This document shows, in pieces, positions 45,270 to 57,300 of a stretch of DNA of 64,000 nt (positions are counted from its first letter, which is position 1; every line of letters begins with the position of its first letter). Source of the DNA: Erigeron canadensis (lineage: Eukaryota; Streptophyta; Magnoliopsida; Asterales; Asteraceae); NCBI RefSeq assembly GCF_010389155.1, contig NC_057769.1, positions 29,884,735 through 29,948,734 of the forward strand, in the 5' to 3' direction. The notes below the pieces were generated by a model that was not told where the DNA came from, made no database searches, and saw only the letters and a list, made by a program, of their open reading frames with translations. The position numbers and the translations under genes are program-made.

Positions 45270-45686
45270 TCTATACTCCATTAAGCAAACTACCTCACCC
45301 CCCTTTTAACACCTCTACCTTTAAAATGTCTTTTATGTCCTCCTAATTTACACTACCCTATTTTTTTCTCCATCACGCTCATTACACACAGATACGTTCA
45401 TCCGATTTTCGATTTTCTCTCCCTTCCCCCTTCTCTGATTTTCTCCCCCCATAAACACCATCCACCACCACCCCAAATACCACCATCCACCGCCGCAATC
45501 CACCTTCTATGTACGCTATCCCCCATAAACACCATCCACCACCGTCCCAAAAACCACCATCAAACCACCATCCACTGCCGCCGGCTTATTTTTTTTTCTT
45601 TTTCATCGTCGCCGCCCCACAAACCACCATCAAACCACCGGCGTTTTTTTTTTATTCCCTGCTACATCGTGTGGGTACAACGCTAG
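45270..45686 (+). mobile_element. Non-autonomous Helitron, both termini present
   Basis: Begins A|TCTATACTCCATTAAGCAAA and ends GTGTGGGTACAACGCTAG|T at 45686, giving A and T as target. The middle is CCACCATC-rich, which makes a spurious Pro/His ORF (45509-45694). 417 bp. Confidence 0.8.
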
Positions 45687-45747
45687 TAAAATAATACAAG
45701 TTTCTAGAATGTATATTTTTGGTAATTAAACTACGAGTATAATATAA

Positions 45748-46047
45748 GAGTTGATTGCACAAATCATCTATGTGGTGTATATTTTTTGGGTTTTCATCCC
45801 TCTAAGATTTTTTTAATAAATTTTATCCTTAAAGTAAACATTTTTAGCCCTTTACATCCTTTTGAGGGACGTAAGGTGTTAAAAAAGTTTGCACAAAGTT
45901 TATACATTTTTTTTTGTTTTTCATCTCTTAAAATGATGTAAATGTTAAAAAATTAAGGTTACTATAAGGACGAAACTTACTAAACAAAATTTAAGGGGGT
46001 GAAAAGCACAAAATATACAAATTACATGAATGATTGGTGCAATTGTA
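45748..46047. mobile_element. MITE, about 300 bp
   Basis: GTTGATTGCACAAATCATCT at the left pairs with the complement of ATGAATGATTGGTGCAAT at the right. The inverted repeat is about 45 bp and imperfect. No ORF. Confidence 0.7.
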
Positions 46048-46156
46048 TTGTATACTATATTAAAGCAAATCAATTTGAATAGTAACCACATTATTATTTT
46101 TTATATATAAAGATAGTTAATTATGTAAACAAAAATTAATTTGGGTGGATTGGTCA

Positions 46157-46608
46157 TACAAAGTTATCTAAAATCTTTGGCCAATTAAAGGTCTTGAGAT
46201 CAAAACCAAGGTCTCTTTTCATAAATTTGTTTTTGAATGTCAAATATTAAAACTAAATTGAATTGTAGTTATATATATATTTTTTTTTCGTTTTGTTTTT
46301 ATTTGTTTGTATCTTTTTTTGATATATGGTTTTGTTGCACACAGTGAATCAATATGTATTTGATATATAACTTTGTTTTGTTATCAACCAAACAAAGATG
46401 TCTAAAGTCTTTGGCCTCTTGAGATAAAGTAAGGACTTTTTTTATGAATTGGTTTTTGAATGTCAATATGTTAAAACTAAAATGACTTATAGTTTATATA
46501 GTTTCTGTTTTCTTTTCATTTTTATTTGTTTGTAACTTTGTTGATATATGGTTTTGTTGCACATAGTGAATCAATATGTATTTGATATGAATTTTATTTT
46601 GTTATCAA
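46157..46608. repeat. Two-copy tandem duplication, about 230 bp
   Basis: TTTTGAATGTCAA(A)TA, GATATATGGTTTTGTTGCAC and AGTGAATCAATATGTATTTG occur in the same order in both units, with small indels. Confidence 0.75.
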
Positions 46609-49600
46609 GGTATTGGTCATCGATTAGGCGTATATGAATTATACCCCAAGTAAAGTAGCATAATGCAACTATATATGTTAATAACAAAATTAATTGCAAT
46701 GTTTGGAGCCTTTTTGAATTACCTACATACGAACAATTAGCAACCTGGAAAACCATATACACTTAAGAGACTAAGGATTGAATAAACTTGGGATTTGATG
46801 GAGTTGCAAATTATGAAGGCGCTTGGGTTTTTTCCTTTAAATAGACGTTTGGGTATGTTTTACGAAATTATTAATAAGGTTACATTGTTGTGTTTGTAGT
46901 ATAGTCTTGTAGAAGTTCCTAGTTACTCATTAATGTAACAAACTTTTATATCTTACCATTTACAAATGTATACAAATGTATAACGTCGACAAGTCCCACA
47001 TATACTTTTACAATAGTGCGGTGCACAGAAGTGTTGATACCTGATTAATTATGTGCCACATGGAGATTTGCTATGAACAAGTGTCTGATGACGAGGAGCT
47101 TTAGATCAGCCTATAGGCTCACGATTATTGCAATGGGTAAACTAACTATGATTTTTGTAAGCATTGTTATAAAGTTTATTTATGTATCTGTGTATATGAT
47201 GTTCATTTCTTACTCAAATTTGTTTGCAGCCCGTTAGAATCACATTTGGGCTAAAGGAGGATCAAACTAAATCAATTTCTAGTGCTTTTAAGGCTATAAA
47301 GAAATCACCCGACGTTGCAATAATAAGTGATAGCCGTAAGCGTATAGTTTAATGCGATTATAGAGTATAGATACAAATAATATTATAATTATCTATACTT
47401 TTAGTTATTGTAAACAGTTTTTAATATTTTGATACATAAAAACATATTGCAACTGACTAACCAACCCAACTACCCAAGTAACTTCATTTGATTCTCCTTC
47501 GTATAAATCAATCAATCAGATACTAGTCATCCTAATATTATACGGAAACAAAAAATATCAAAGCAATATACTTACACAACATTACCATTTTCTTTATACA
47601 GTTTACAATTTTACATATGCCAACAAACACGCACTTTGATCATCTTTTAAAATTTATTTTGAAATAACTAATCCACTCAATACGATTGTAAACACTTTAG
47701 GAAAAAAATAATAATTTTATATGATTTGCATAGATTAAAATTTGTTAGTAGAAGTATATTGCAAGGCTTGAGCGACTTTTAACTAGATTCTAAGATTTAC
47801 CCAATCTACGTATGTGCTTATGGTTGTTTTCTGTTATGTTCCAAGTACTGCTTTTGGTAGATTCTAATCAGTAATCACCATATGATTGTGTAATCAAATC
47901 ATCATGTGATTTTATAAAATAACACGTATGAAGATGAACAAAGTAATTGACTATCATAGGGCATAGGCAATCACATTGTGATTATACAATCCAATCATTC
48001 GATTCTCAAACCAATCCAGCCCTTTAACAAACGAGTCCGACCCATCAATTTTGCCACTTGATTATTGATAAGGAATTTAAAATTACCTGAAACATCTTGT
48101 CATGCAATTGCCTCTGGTAAATAAAATGGTAATCATAATTCTATCAAACTTGGTCACCTTTTACAAATTTCATTAATAGATTTATTCACGAAACTCAGAA
48201 CCACAAACGACTTAAATAACAGATAAAAAGAAGGAATAAAAGGTATGTATGTATGTTACACAGGGTAACATTTTACCTTTTCATTCCATCTCATAATATG
48301 CTAGTGCTTATAATGCCTTTTTCACATTAATCAAAAGACTAATATGCAAAATGGAAAAAGAATCAAGAACCCCATGGACTTCATCTTTGACATTTGATAA
48401 TCCCTTCATCTGGTACAAAATGGTGAAAACCCAGTTTAAAACATCAAAAGACTAATATGCAACCTCCTCATATCGTGGGAGTAATAATATTATGGAACCA
48501 ATTACTCTGAAACTAGTAACCACATAACTTAGACATTCCACAAGTTTTAACGATTTAGAAACAGTTCCTATTTTGGGTCTTGTTTTCCAAACTCGTGGAT
48601 AATTTGGTCAAAATACCTGAAATTCGCAACAACTGATGTGAAAAAGAGACATGTATCATGTATAATACACAAATCAAAAGTAATGATCATTTAATACTTT
48701 CCGAGACCAACAATACTTGTATATTTACGTTAACGGTTTAGATAGACATTTATATAAACATTCATTTCTATATATCTCCGTCCCGTACTATGAACTCAAG
48801 GTGTACGGGTTTCGAGTATGACATGCCAATGCCTACAAAAATTGCAAGCCACATGGCATTCTTCATGACAAGATTCAGTTAAAACAAGCTCCACTGTAAG
48901 ATATGTGACATGAACTCCTAACATATTCTCATACTTTCCAACTATTCAGGAAGCACGTGCACCTAAATGGGACGTCCGAGAATGGATATAAACACTAATA
49001 GTTGGTTGTTAGAAGCCAGCCTAATAGTTACCCAAACCTTGAAAAAGTAGCTCATCTTAGAAAGAAACAGACATACCATAGTAATGAAAAACGGAAATAA
49101 GGGGTGGTGATTTGGTTTGTCTAGTGACAAATAAAAACCCGAAGTTCCCATCAAAGAGGCATATAAGCATATTAATCAAATCAAATGAAGGGATCCTAAA
49201 AACTTATAAATCAATACCTTATTTATTAACGCATTTGGATGTGAAGAATCCATCCTTAACATTTTTCGAATACTTTTATATAGCAAAGTTCAAACAAAGT
49301 TGGTGTTGGTTGAACGGGTGGTTGTCATGGTTATTATATCTCTTTTTTTCTAGGTATTCTTTTTTTTTTTTTTCCTTTCTTTCTAGGTGCAGTAATGGGT
49401 TTTATGTGGCAATTTGGGCTCACTGATTAGTGATTAGAACATTAATGTTATTTGCTGCTACTTGGCTTTTTGGGGTCTCAGGGTCTCACCATATATGTCT
49501 GTACCATTATCCTCTTCCTTCTCAATAGTTGCAATGCTCATTCTCAAAAGTTATGCCTAATTCCTAATTTACTTTCTCTGGCAATGGTTTATATGTTTTC

Positions 49601-50489
49601 TGTTTGAACCAGTTTTCTACGGATGTCTGTTGTTCTACTTTTGGATTGTAAGCTGTTACACTAATTCTTGAAATCATTGGTTTCCACAATTAATCCATAT
49701 CAAGGGTTTAAAGAAAATGCACATTTCTCGCTTAAATATTCACTCACCCACTTCGATTCTTTGTAGACGAAGGCTAACCTAGAATAGAGAATGGCGCCTA
49801 ACCATGTACCACCAGTTTCCCGTTTTTCATAATAGCCATTGAAATCTCTACTTCCATAAAAAAATAATTAGATTTGGTTCCGAATATCTAAACTTCTAAG
49901 AACACTCATGTTAAGTGGTTCCAAACAACCATCACAAACTATGGACTTACCAGCATTTTTTAGAACCTGACACACATTATGTTCTGCAACATTTGCAAAC
50001 TCATCTTGCTTCTAATTTTGTATTTATGGTTTTTAAGGCCAACAGAATCAAATTTTGACAACCTAACAACTTAAACTAAATGCCCACAAGCTATTTGTCT
50101 GAAGGAAGGCTTACCAGAAAGTTATTAACCTTTCTTTAGGAATTCAGTGAACGGCACCCTCCATTTAAATTCAGTGTAGCATTAGTACCTCAACATAAGC
50201 ATTCTAACAACAAAATGAAAAGAAAAAAAAAATGCAAGAAAACAAAAGGTAAGTAAAAAGAAAAACTATAGAGGCAAATTATCAAACAGTTTGACTGCAC
50301 AATATAAAATAAAAAGAAAATTGTAAATTGACAATCTCAGAAGTAAGAATACATAAATTTAAAGAATAAAATTTACCACTGACTGATGGGAGATTGAATT
50401 TCACTGTGCAAGTGCAACATTGAGTTTATTGCGAAGTGTAGTCGATGAGGCCAGATGTTTGGCCGAAAAATGACGTTTTGTTTAAAGAG
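46609..50489. other. Intergenic, long, no supported gene
   Basis: A possible exon at 47230-47351 follows TTTGTTTGCAG and reads PVRITFGLKEDQTKSISSAF to a TAA. The preceding block ends AATGG|GTAAAC, but the joined frame does not hold, so I do not call a gene. The rest is AT-rich, with a T/F-rich chance ORF at 49112-49426. Confidence 0.4.
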
Positions 50490-50494
50490 TAAAT

Positions 50495-50700
50495 TATACT
50501 TTGTGTCCCTGAAGTTGACACGTTTTTCACTTTCGTCCCTTAAATGAAAACATTACAATTTTGACCTTAAAGTTGGCAGATTTTTTCAATCACCGTCCCT
50601 CGCCAAACGTCGTTAAGTTTCAGCCGTTAAGTCGGACACGTGCAAAACACGTGAGGGACTGAAACTGCAAAAAATGACAAGTTCATGGACGAAAACTGAA
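50495..50700. mobile_element. MITE-like repeat (CCCT-rich type)
   Basis: Reads TATACTTTGTGTCCCTGAAG, TCACTTTCGTCCCTT and CACGTGAGGGACTGAAAC, in the same style as the MITEs at 3584 and 4702 (CGTCCCT and CCCTCACGTG motifs) but not the same sequence. Ends not defined. Confidence 0.35.
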
Positions 50701-50913
50701 ATTTATTTTTCTGTTGTCATCATCTTTATCTTCTCTGGCTGACTTTCGTAGGAAAATTCGCCGGAAAACTTAAAATGTTGATATCTCCAACGTTCAATTT
50801 ACTTAATTCCTATTTAAACACTAACAATTTTTCATTTTTAACACAACCAATTCAAATCACTAAACAATTTCTTTCAACTCATTTTTATCCTCCTCAAACC
50901 ATTCAATTTCAAG

Positions 50914-51275
50914 ATGGAGAGACAAGTGTGGACTAAATCCGAAGATCTTTTGTTATGCAGGTGTTGGATACAAGTTTCTGAAATGGTTAACCCAACACCC
51001 CAAAAATCTACTTTGACCAACATATATGAAAGCTTCAACGAACGCACCACTGAAGGTCCACGAAGCGTATCTCAAATACTAGGTCACTCAATAAGATTCG
51101 CAATGAATGTAAGTAGTTTTAGGCAATTTATACGAGGTTGAATGCCCAGATTCATTCTGATGAGTTGCTCTATGCAACGACGCATCGAGAGTACAACAAG
51201 AATTATGAAAGGGGCTTCAGATACGAGCATTGTTTCAGGAAGCTTATCACGGTTCCCCGCTTTCGTTTTCATTAA
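50914..51275 (+). pseudogene. SANT/Myb-like ORF, frameshifted
   Basis: Met at 50914. The 75-codon frame (to 51141) starts RQVWTKSEDLLLCRCWIQVS, like the trihelix/SANT-type domain of the Myb-like proteins often coupled with PIF/Harbinger elements and annotated as GST T3-like in Asteraceae. ESFNERTTEGPRSVSQILG continues the pattern. After SSFRQF a one-base loss breaks the frame; the next frame continues with TRLNAQIHSDELLYATTHRE and then GFRYEHCFRKLI to about 51270. A Trp expected before TNIYESF appears to be missing. A TATA-like TATTTAAAC lies near 50812. No DDE transposase or terminal repeats were found nearby. Confidence 0.6.
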
Positions 51276-51400
51276 GTCTGTTTTATGTATATTAATTAAG
51301 TCTGTTTTATGTATTTTTATTTAAGTGTGTTTTATGTATTTTATTTAAGTTTGTTTTATGTATTGTAATGTCTACTTTGTATATTAATAAAAACACACTT
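51271..51400. repeat. Four-fold AAGTCTGTTTTATGTATT repeat
   Basis: Imperfect copies of a 23-26 bp unit at about 51277, 51300, 51325 and 51350. It lies in the 3' flank of the Myb-like ORF. Confidence 0.75.
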
Positions 51401-51501
51401 TTATTCATAATTTAAAAACACTACAAACTTATTAAAGAGAAACATACAACATGATAATTCATAGAACACATTATTAAAAAACAAACTTATTTTTCTTCAT
51501 C

Positions 51502-51825
51502 TCATATATAGACTGCTCTGGCATTCATGATGAACTCGTTGAATGTGTACACCGCATTAGCAAGTTGGTCAATAGCAAGTTGAATTTTGTCGTACTTCCC
51601 CAGCAAATAAGTGAAGTATTGACACTCAAGATCAGTACAACGCCCGATTTTTATATAACGGATTTGTTCAAGACACCATTTCTTTTTCGCTACCAGTTTT
51701 AGACCAATTTCAACAAGTTCCTCTTTGGAATTTTGGTGATCGAGGATATCAGCCATGATACTGTCATTCACTTGATCGACAGTCATTGGTGGTTTATGGT
51801 TAGGGACTCTTGATGAAGAAGCCAT
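51502..51825 (-). CDS. Small protein of unknown family, member A of a divergent pair
   Basis: 107 codons from ATG at 51825 to TGA at 51502, uninterrupted. Starts MASSSRVPNHKPPMTVDQ. It then reads DSIMADILDHQNSKEELVEI, which aligns with TRIMADIKEDTLLQTEVSKQ of the plus-strand ORF at 52138, suggesting common ancestry. The rest is rich in charged residues and Leu/Ile, probably helical. A TATA box CTATAAATA lies at 51878-51886 on the minus strand, 53 bases upstream. No motif of known function, no signal peptide. It could be a diverged gene or an accessory ORF of a transposon. Confidence 0.5.
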   Translation of the reverse strand: MASSSRVPNHKPPMTVDQVNDSIMADILDHQNSKEELVEIGLKLVAKKKWCLEQIRYIKIGRCTDLECQYFTYLLGKYDKIQLAIDQLANAVYTFNEFIMNARAVYI

Positions 51826-52137
51826 TGCAGATGTATAAAAGTTGTGTTTTGGTAAGAAATATCTGATAAGGAGCCAATATTTATAGCTAAACTAAAAGAC
51901 GCTCTTCCGACGTTCAAAATTTAAAATATTTACATAATTAGTCCCTCCAACGTTCAAATTCAAAATATTTACAAGTTTAGTCCCTCAAACGGCCAAAAAT
52001 TCAAAAATATTTACACTTTCAGTCCTTGAACGGCTAGTTGGATTGCAAGTCTATAAATACCAACCCATAGCAGAATTCAGTTGCATCCTCATACCCATTT
52101 TCATTATTTTACAAACTCGCTCACTCTTTCTAACCAA
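51826..52137. promoter_or_regulatory. Shared intergenic region of the divergent pair, three repeats
   Basis: 312 bases. A TATA box faces left (51878-51886) and one faces right (52051-52059). Between them are three imperfect copies of a unit of about 40 bp with AAATATTTACA and TTAGTCCCTC (about 51913, 51950 and 51989). The symmetrical layout fits a bidirectional promoter; this is inference. Confidence 0.55.
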
Positions 52138-52596
52138 ATGGCGTCCTCATCATCAAACAAGAATGTTCATCGACCTCGTTTGACAGAACAAGAGATGAAA
52201 ACACGAATTATGGCTGATATCAAAGAGGATACCCTCCTTCAAACTGAAGTCTCTAAGCAATTGGGTTACTTACGGGAAAAAAGACGACAATGCGAGCATC
52301 AGCTTGAGGCAATACAATCACCATACCGCAAGGTCTCGAAGCACGAAAAGACATATTTTTCTTTGTTTCTATAGGATGAGATCAAGAAGATAAAGAGGGT
52401 GTTCGATGACGTTTTTGACGTTGGTCACACGTTGGGTGACCAATGCACCTGGGCCGAATCGTATCACGACAATTGCGGGGAAGACAAAAGTACTTGAGAA
52501 GTCAAATGTCCGCAACACGACAAGTGGTGGGCAAACGAAAGCGCTTTCCGTGGCTTAGGGAAAATGTCAATCAAAGATGATGAAGATGAAGAGTAA
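52138..52596 (+). pseudogene. Small protein of unknown family, member B, with two in-frame stops
   Basis: I choose the ATG at 52138 (MASSSSNKNVHRP), which matches the other ORF, rather than the upstream Met at 52081. The frame is open to a TAG at 52372, then again in the same frame to a TGA at 52495 and finally a TAA at 52594, 153 codons in all. Later parts read RVFDDVFDVGHTLGDQ, TWAESYHDNCGED and CPQHDKWWANESAFRGLGK, which look like real protein. The first stop could lie in a 42-nt intron (AAG|GTCTCG to CTATAG), unusually short for plants; otherwise it is a nonsense mutation. The CTATAAATA at 52051-52059 is the likely TATA box. Function unknown. Confidence 0.55.
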
Positions 52597-52599
52597 TTT

Positions 52600-53043
52600 T
52601 AATGATTATGTATTTTGTGTTTTTTTATCAAGCACTATGTTTTTTAATTTTGTGTTGTCTTTTATTTTGAAGTAATGTAATTTGTTTGTTTAATAATAAA
52701 ATGTGTTTTTTTTATATTTGAATGTATTTTGTTAATTAAAAAAAATATAAAAGAATTGATGATGTGGCGAAGAAGTTTTAAAAAAGTTGTCCTTATAGAC
52801 AGTGAAAGTCTGTGAAGCGTCCTGGATTATGTGATGCTGATGTGATAGTGAAGAAGTTCCAAGAAATTGTGCTTATAAGCACAGATAAGATGGTGACATT
52901 TAAAAAAACTAAAAGATAATATTAAACAAAAGACTTATACATGTGTTTTATTTTTGGGTTATGCTTTTAAATGAAGTTGCTACGTTTTCTTTGAGTTATA
53001 TTGTACATTGTTCGTCTTTTTATTATTTTTTAATGTATTTTTA
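52600..53043. other. Intergenic, no recognised feature
   Basis: AT-rich 3' flank; GTCCTTATAGACAGTGAAAG and GTGCTTATAAGCACAG lie near 52790 and 52870. No gene. Confidence 0.5.
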
Positions 53044-53543
53044 TCTATACTATATTAATAAACAAACTAACATTTCTCCTTTTTAACTCTCTATCTTTAA
53101 AATACCCAAAATACCCTTAGCTTTTAACACATTTCTAACTCTCACACTAAATTTACCCAATATATCCCTTCTATACTATATTAATAAACAAACTACCTTT
53201 CTTCTTTTTAACTCTCTACTTCTAAAATACCCAAAATACCCTTAACTTTTGACACATTTCTAACTCTCACACTAAATATACCCAATATATCCCTAAAATA
53301 ATTTACACTCATATTTATCTAAACTATCTATCTTCTTTATTAATTAATATAAATATTTTCACCTAATATCTCTACAATATTCTTAATAAAGTTATTTACA
53401 AAAGATACATCCATTAATCATAAAAAAACTACACTATCATTTACGTCAATTACTTTTAGATTAATAACCACATCGTTACCACCACCACCGCTAGCATCAC
53501 CCGTTGTCACCACCACCACCGCATTGCACGGGTACCCATCTCG
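53044..53543 (+). mobile_element. Helitron with duplicated 5' terminus
   Basis: TCTATACTATATTAATAAAC occurs at 53044 (after A) and again at 53170. The 126-bp first unit repeats the start of the second. The element ends CGCATTGCACGGGTACCC then ATCTCG|T at 53543, a mutated CTAG. The body matches 42246-42610. Confidence 0.75.
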
Positions 53544-54391
53544 TGTTTATAATTAGGGGAGGCCCATATGGGGTAAATCGACCTCCAGCCTGACATTTAT
53601 GAATGGGCACCAAAATTTTAAAAAATTTCTACATACATCTTTTTCATATATAAAACTCAAGTCCATTCCTAAATTTTTTTAAAATATAATCTTATGTGGC
53701 ATGGTTAGAATCCTTTCATTCACCTATTACCATTAAATAAAGATATTTATGATGTCATAAATTTATAAAAAAAAATGTCCTAATTATTTGTATGAGTGTT
53801 TCTCTTAATCTGTTAAGATTTTTTCAAAAAAATTAGTTCTCTATCAATTCAAATGTCCATCGTTGCTAGCCTCTTCAGTATTTGAAATCATGTTTGTTTA
53901 TTATGGTAGAAAGTATTTTAATTTATTTATAACTTTTGATATTTTCTTTAAACTCTTAAGTTGGTTCGTTGTAATTCTATTTATTATAGCGAATGAACCC
54001 GGTTTAACCTATATATGTTATAAAAAAAATATATGTAATGTTTATTATTGTTGCATTATAACTTGATATAAAGCTAAAATATCAACTAACACAATAATTG
54101 TAAAGTTAATGAATTAACTAACATAATAATAATTTATAAAATAAGAGTAATTATTGCATTAAGTAACTTTATACGGTAACAATTATACTGATATAAACTA
54201 TATGTGAATTACGATAACACCATCCGTGTATTACCTAGGCTTAAATGTATCGCATTGATCGTCCAAATCCTAATTCATATCAATTACAACACAAAATCAT
54301 TGGTATATGTTGTTAAATAGATATTTATGAAACTTTATACGGTTTGTATGTTTAGATTGTTTAGTATAAGTATTACATTGTTTACTGCTTA
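53544..54391. other. Intergenic, no recognised feature
   Basis: AT-rich. Plus-strand chance ORF 53863-54066 has no family. Confidence 0.5.
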
Positions 54392-54396
54392 CATAC

Positions 54397-57300
54397 TGAT
54401 GTGTATTTTCTAGTCTTAAATTTATAAACACGAAATACCTAGCTACTTACTACTACACACTTGCGGGCAGTGGACCCGTTCGTATGCAGTATAGTTGACT
54501 TGGTAAACCGAGGTCGAACACAAGGACTTAATAAACAATTGTTACAATAAAATGATTCAGATTAAAAAGGGGGGTTTTGTGACCGAATTGTCACGTTGCA
54601 AAAGTTAGTAAGAAAAGTCAGTAATCCCGTAGGATTAATCACAAGAGAATATTTGGTTGTTGAATCTTAACACAGATTTAAAAGGAACACCTACTTGGGT
54701 CAGCTCACATGCCAATCATCGGGTCTAAATATTACTTGCATTTGTTGAACGACTTAAAAGGTAGACAAGATGAACTCCCGTTATACTTGAAACTTTAACT
54801 GCTCAAAACATAATTATTGCTCCCGCACTTAATTTCTACTCTAAACAGTTAAGCATTAAATACCTGAGTTGATTTTATGATTTAATCTTTTGAAAGCTTT
54901 CTCCCGAACTGCTTATTCGCCTAATCAGATCCCTCTATCATAAGCGTTTACACACTCAAAATGAATTTAATTGTTTAAAATCTTTATCGTTGATTTCTCC
55001 CGAACTCCAACGACTTTAGGTTAATTATGGACCGATCAACCTTTTCATAAATTAATTGACAATGACATAGATTTCTTCCGAACTTCTAATTACAATTATC
55101 AATTAATAAATATAAAAGATAAAAACAATATTTAAACTTAAATAAATATGGATCTTTGATTAAACATGAAAATCTTGTCCAACGATTGCAAGTAACATTC
55201 AAAACGACCCTATGACTTGTTTACTACCCAAGCGGGTGTTGAAGTGTGACATCCGTCATCAAAACTGGTAATTTATTATAATCTCTAACTTACATTCCAA
55301 ATTTCTTGACTAGTCAATATGCCTATATAGTATAACAAGCATAGAAATGTGGTAATTATTTCCAATATGGGATTTCTATTACTTGAATTTCAATAGTTTA
55401 GGATTGAGATATTTGATCTTCCTAAACGTAGATGACTATAACTATCCCCGTAATTTCTAGACTTGTAGTTGTCAGTCATATTTATTTCTAGACATTGATA
55501 ATTTAGTATACGCTATTTAGTGGTGAACAAAATCAATAATTATAAAAATAATATATAATCAGTCTAAGTAGTAAGATGGTAATAGTAATAGTAAAATATC
55601 ATATGTTTAGTAAAAAAATTTCGGTCATATATATATTACAACAATTTACGGCGAGCAAGGAATTTTAATTCCATTAGAATTCTTATGATGCATTAAGTCT
55701 AATCATAAACTAACTAAAACACTTATCTATATATATATATATATATATAATAACTATACCCTAAATAAATAAATAAATAAATAAACCAAAACCCTTTTTG
55801 ATTCTTTTTTTTTCTCTTTTGTCGACCAACCAACAAAACATCACAACATCAAATATTTTTTTTTTATTATTATTAATCATCTCATTGTCAAAGCAAACTT
55901 TGGTAAGTTTAATTATAATTCTATTGAATCTTCATTTAAATTACAATTAATAATAAATTCGTAAAGATTATATTCTATTCTTTTTTTCAAGGTATCTAAA
56001 AAGAAGATCATCAATCTTGGGGTAAAATCACTTGTCTTCTCTTTTCATATATATTAGTCTTTTTATTTATTAAAATATATATATGTATATATATATATAA
56101 GCATATCTTTTTATTTATTAATCTTTATTTATAAGTAACCTATTTGATGAATATATATTATGGCAAATTTATAATAATGAATGAAAGGGTTTTTTTTTAG
56201 GGTTAAATCAAAAGCTTGAAGTAAAAATCATATTAATGTTAAAAGTTTACGTATTTATTGTAGCATAATAATTAATGTAATTACAGAAATACAATTATGA
56301 AGGCATGGAAATCATAATAACAGATGTAAATAGGTGTTGGAAGGATTTGAAAATTTTTATATAAGTATTTAATTGTAGTAGTCTTTAAAACAGTAAGTTT
56401 GAGTTATTTCAGAATCTGGACAGATTCAGTTTGTTAACTTTAAGAGGTCGTATCTTGGTCATGGAAGATGTTTAAGTCACGTTTTTGGTGTCTAAAATTA
56501 ATTTCAGGAAGTCTACTTTCTGGTGGAATGCGTTTCGTGTCAAAATATGAAGTTTAAGGTTGTCAAACGAATTTTATAACAAAACTGCGCAAAGCTGAGT
56601 TTTCCGAACAGATTTTGGTCGACTTCAAATAGTCATATCTTGGTCGATTTTATGAACTGGAAAATTATTTTTCTCCAGAAACGTTTTTGAGATGTTAAGA
56701 TTATACAGTAAAAAAATTGGATTTTTTTGAAGCTTCGAAGGCCCTTAACTTTTATAAAACTTTTCTATGCGCAAATAGTGATTTTTCTGACTAGTCTGTA
56801 ATCATTGAATTTTTAAAAATAGTTAACGTGCCAAATAAATTATGTAAAAATTCATGTAAGTATATAACACTTTAAGGTAACAGTAATTAAGATTTGGAAT
56901 CTTGAATCGTTCGTTTCATCCTAATAAAAAATAGATAAAGTTACCAAAAATTTCAGTTAATATGAACTTGTAGAATTTAATCTTAAATCATTAAAACGAA
57001 TATTATATATTAAGTTATGTGACTTGTAACTTAATAATATATGAAAAATCAGTGGTGAATATTTTGAAAGTAGCCATATGTGTATTCCATCAAATACGGG
57101 TTACAATGGACGGTTTTTGACCATGTCCATAATTGTAAGTTGTTCATATAATATGTTGTGTAGATTCTAGCGACCTTGTTGGATTTGCATAACTACTTGC
57201 TTGTTGAGGTGAGTTTTGTGGCCCCTTTTTATATTATTTCTTTGGGGGAAAATAATGCTCAAAACACTTTTCATTTCTTTACTAGTTGTGCCAAAACTTG

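Noticed and set aside
45509..45694. Pro/His-rich ORF
   Set aside because: CCACCATC repeats within a Helitron.
49112..49426. 104-codon ORF with Phe/Ser-rich end
   Set aside because: T-rich DNA gives a membrane-like composition; no family, no homologue in the window.
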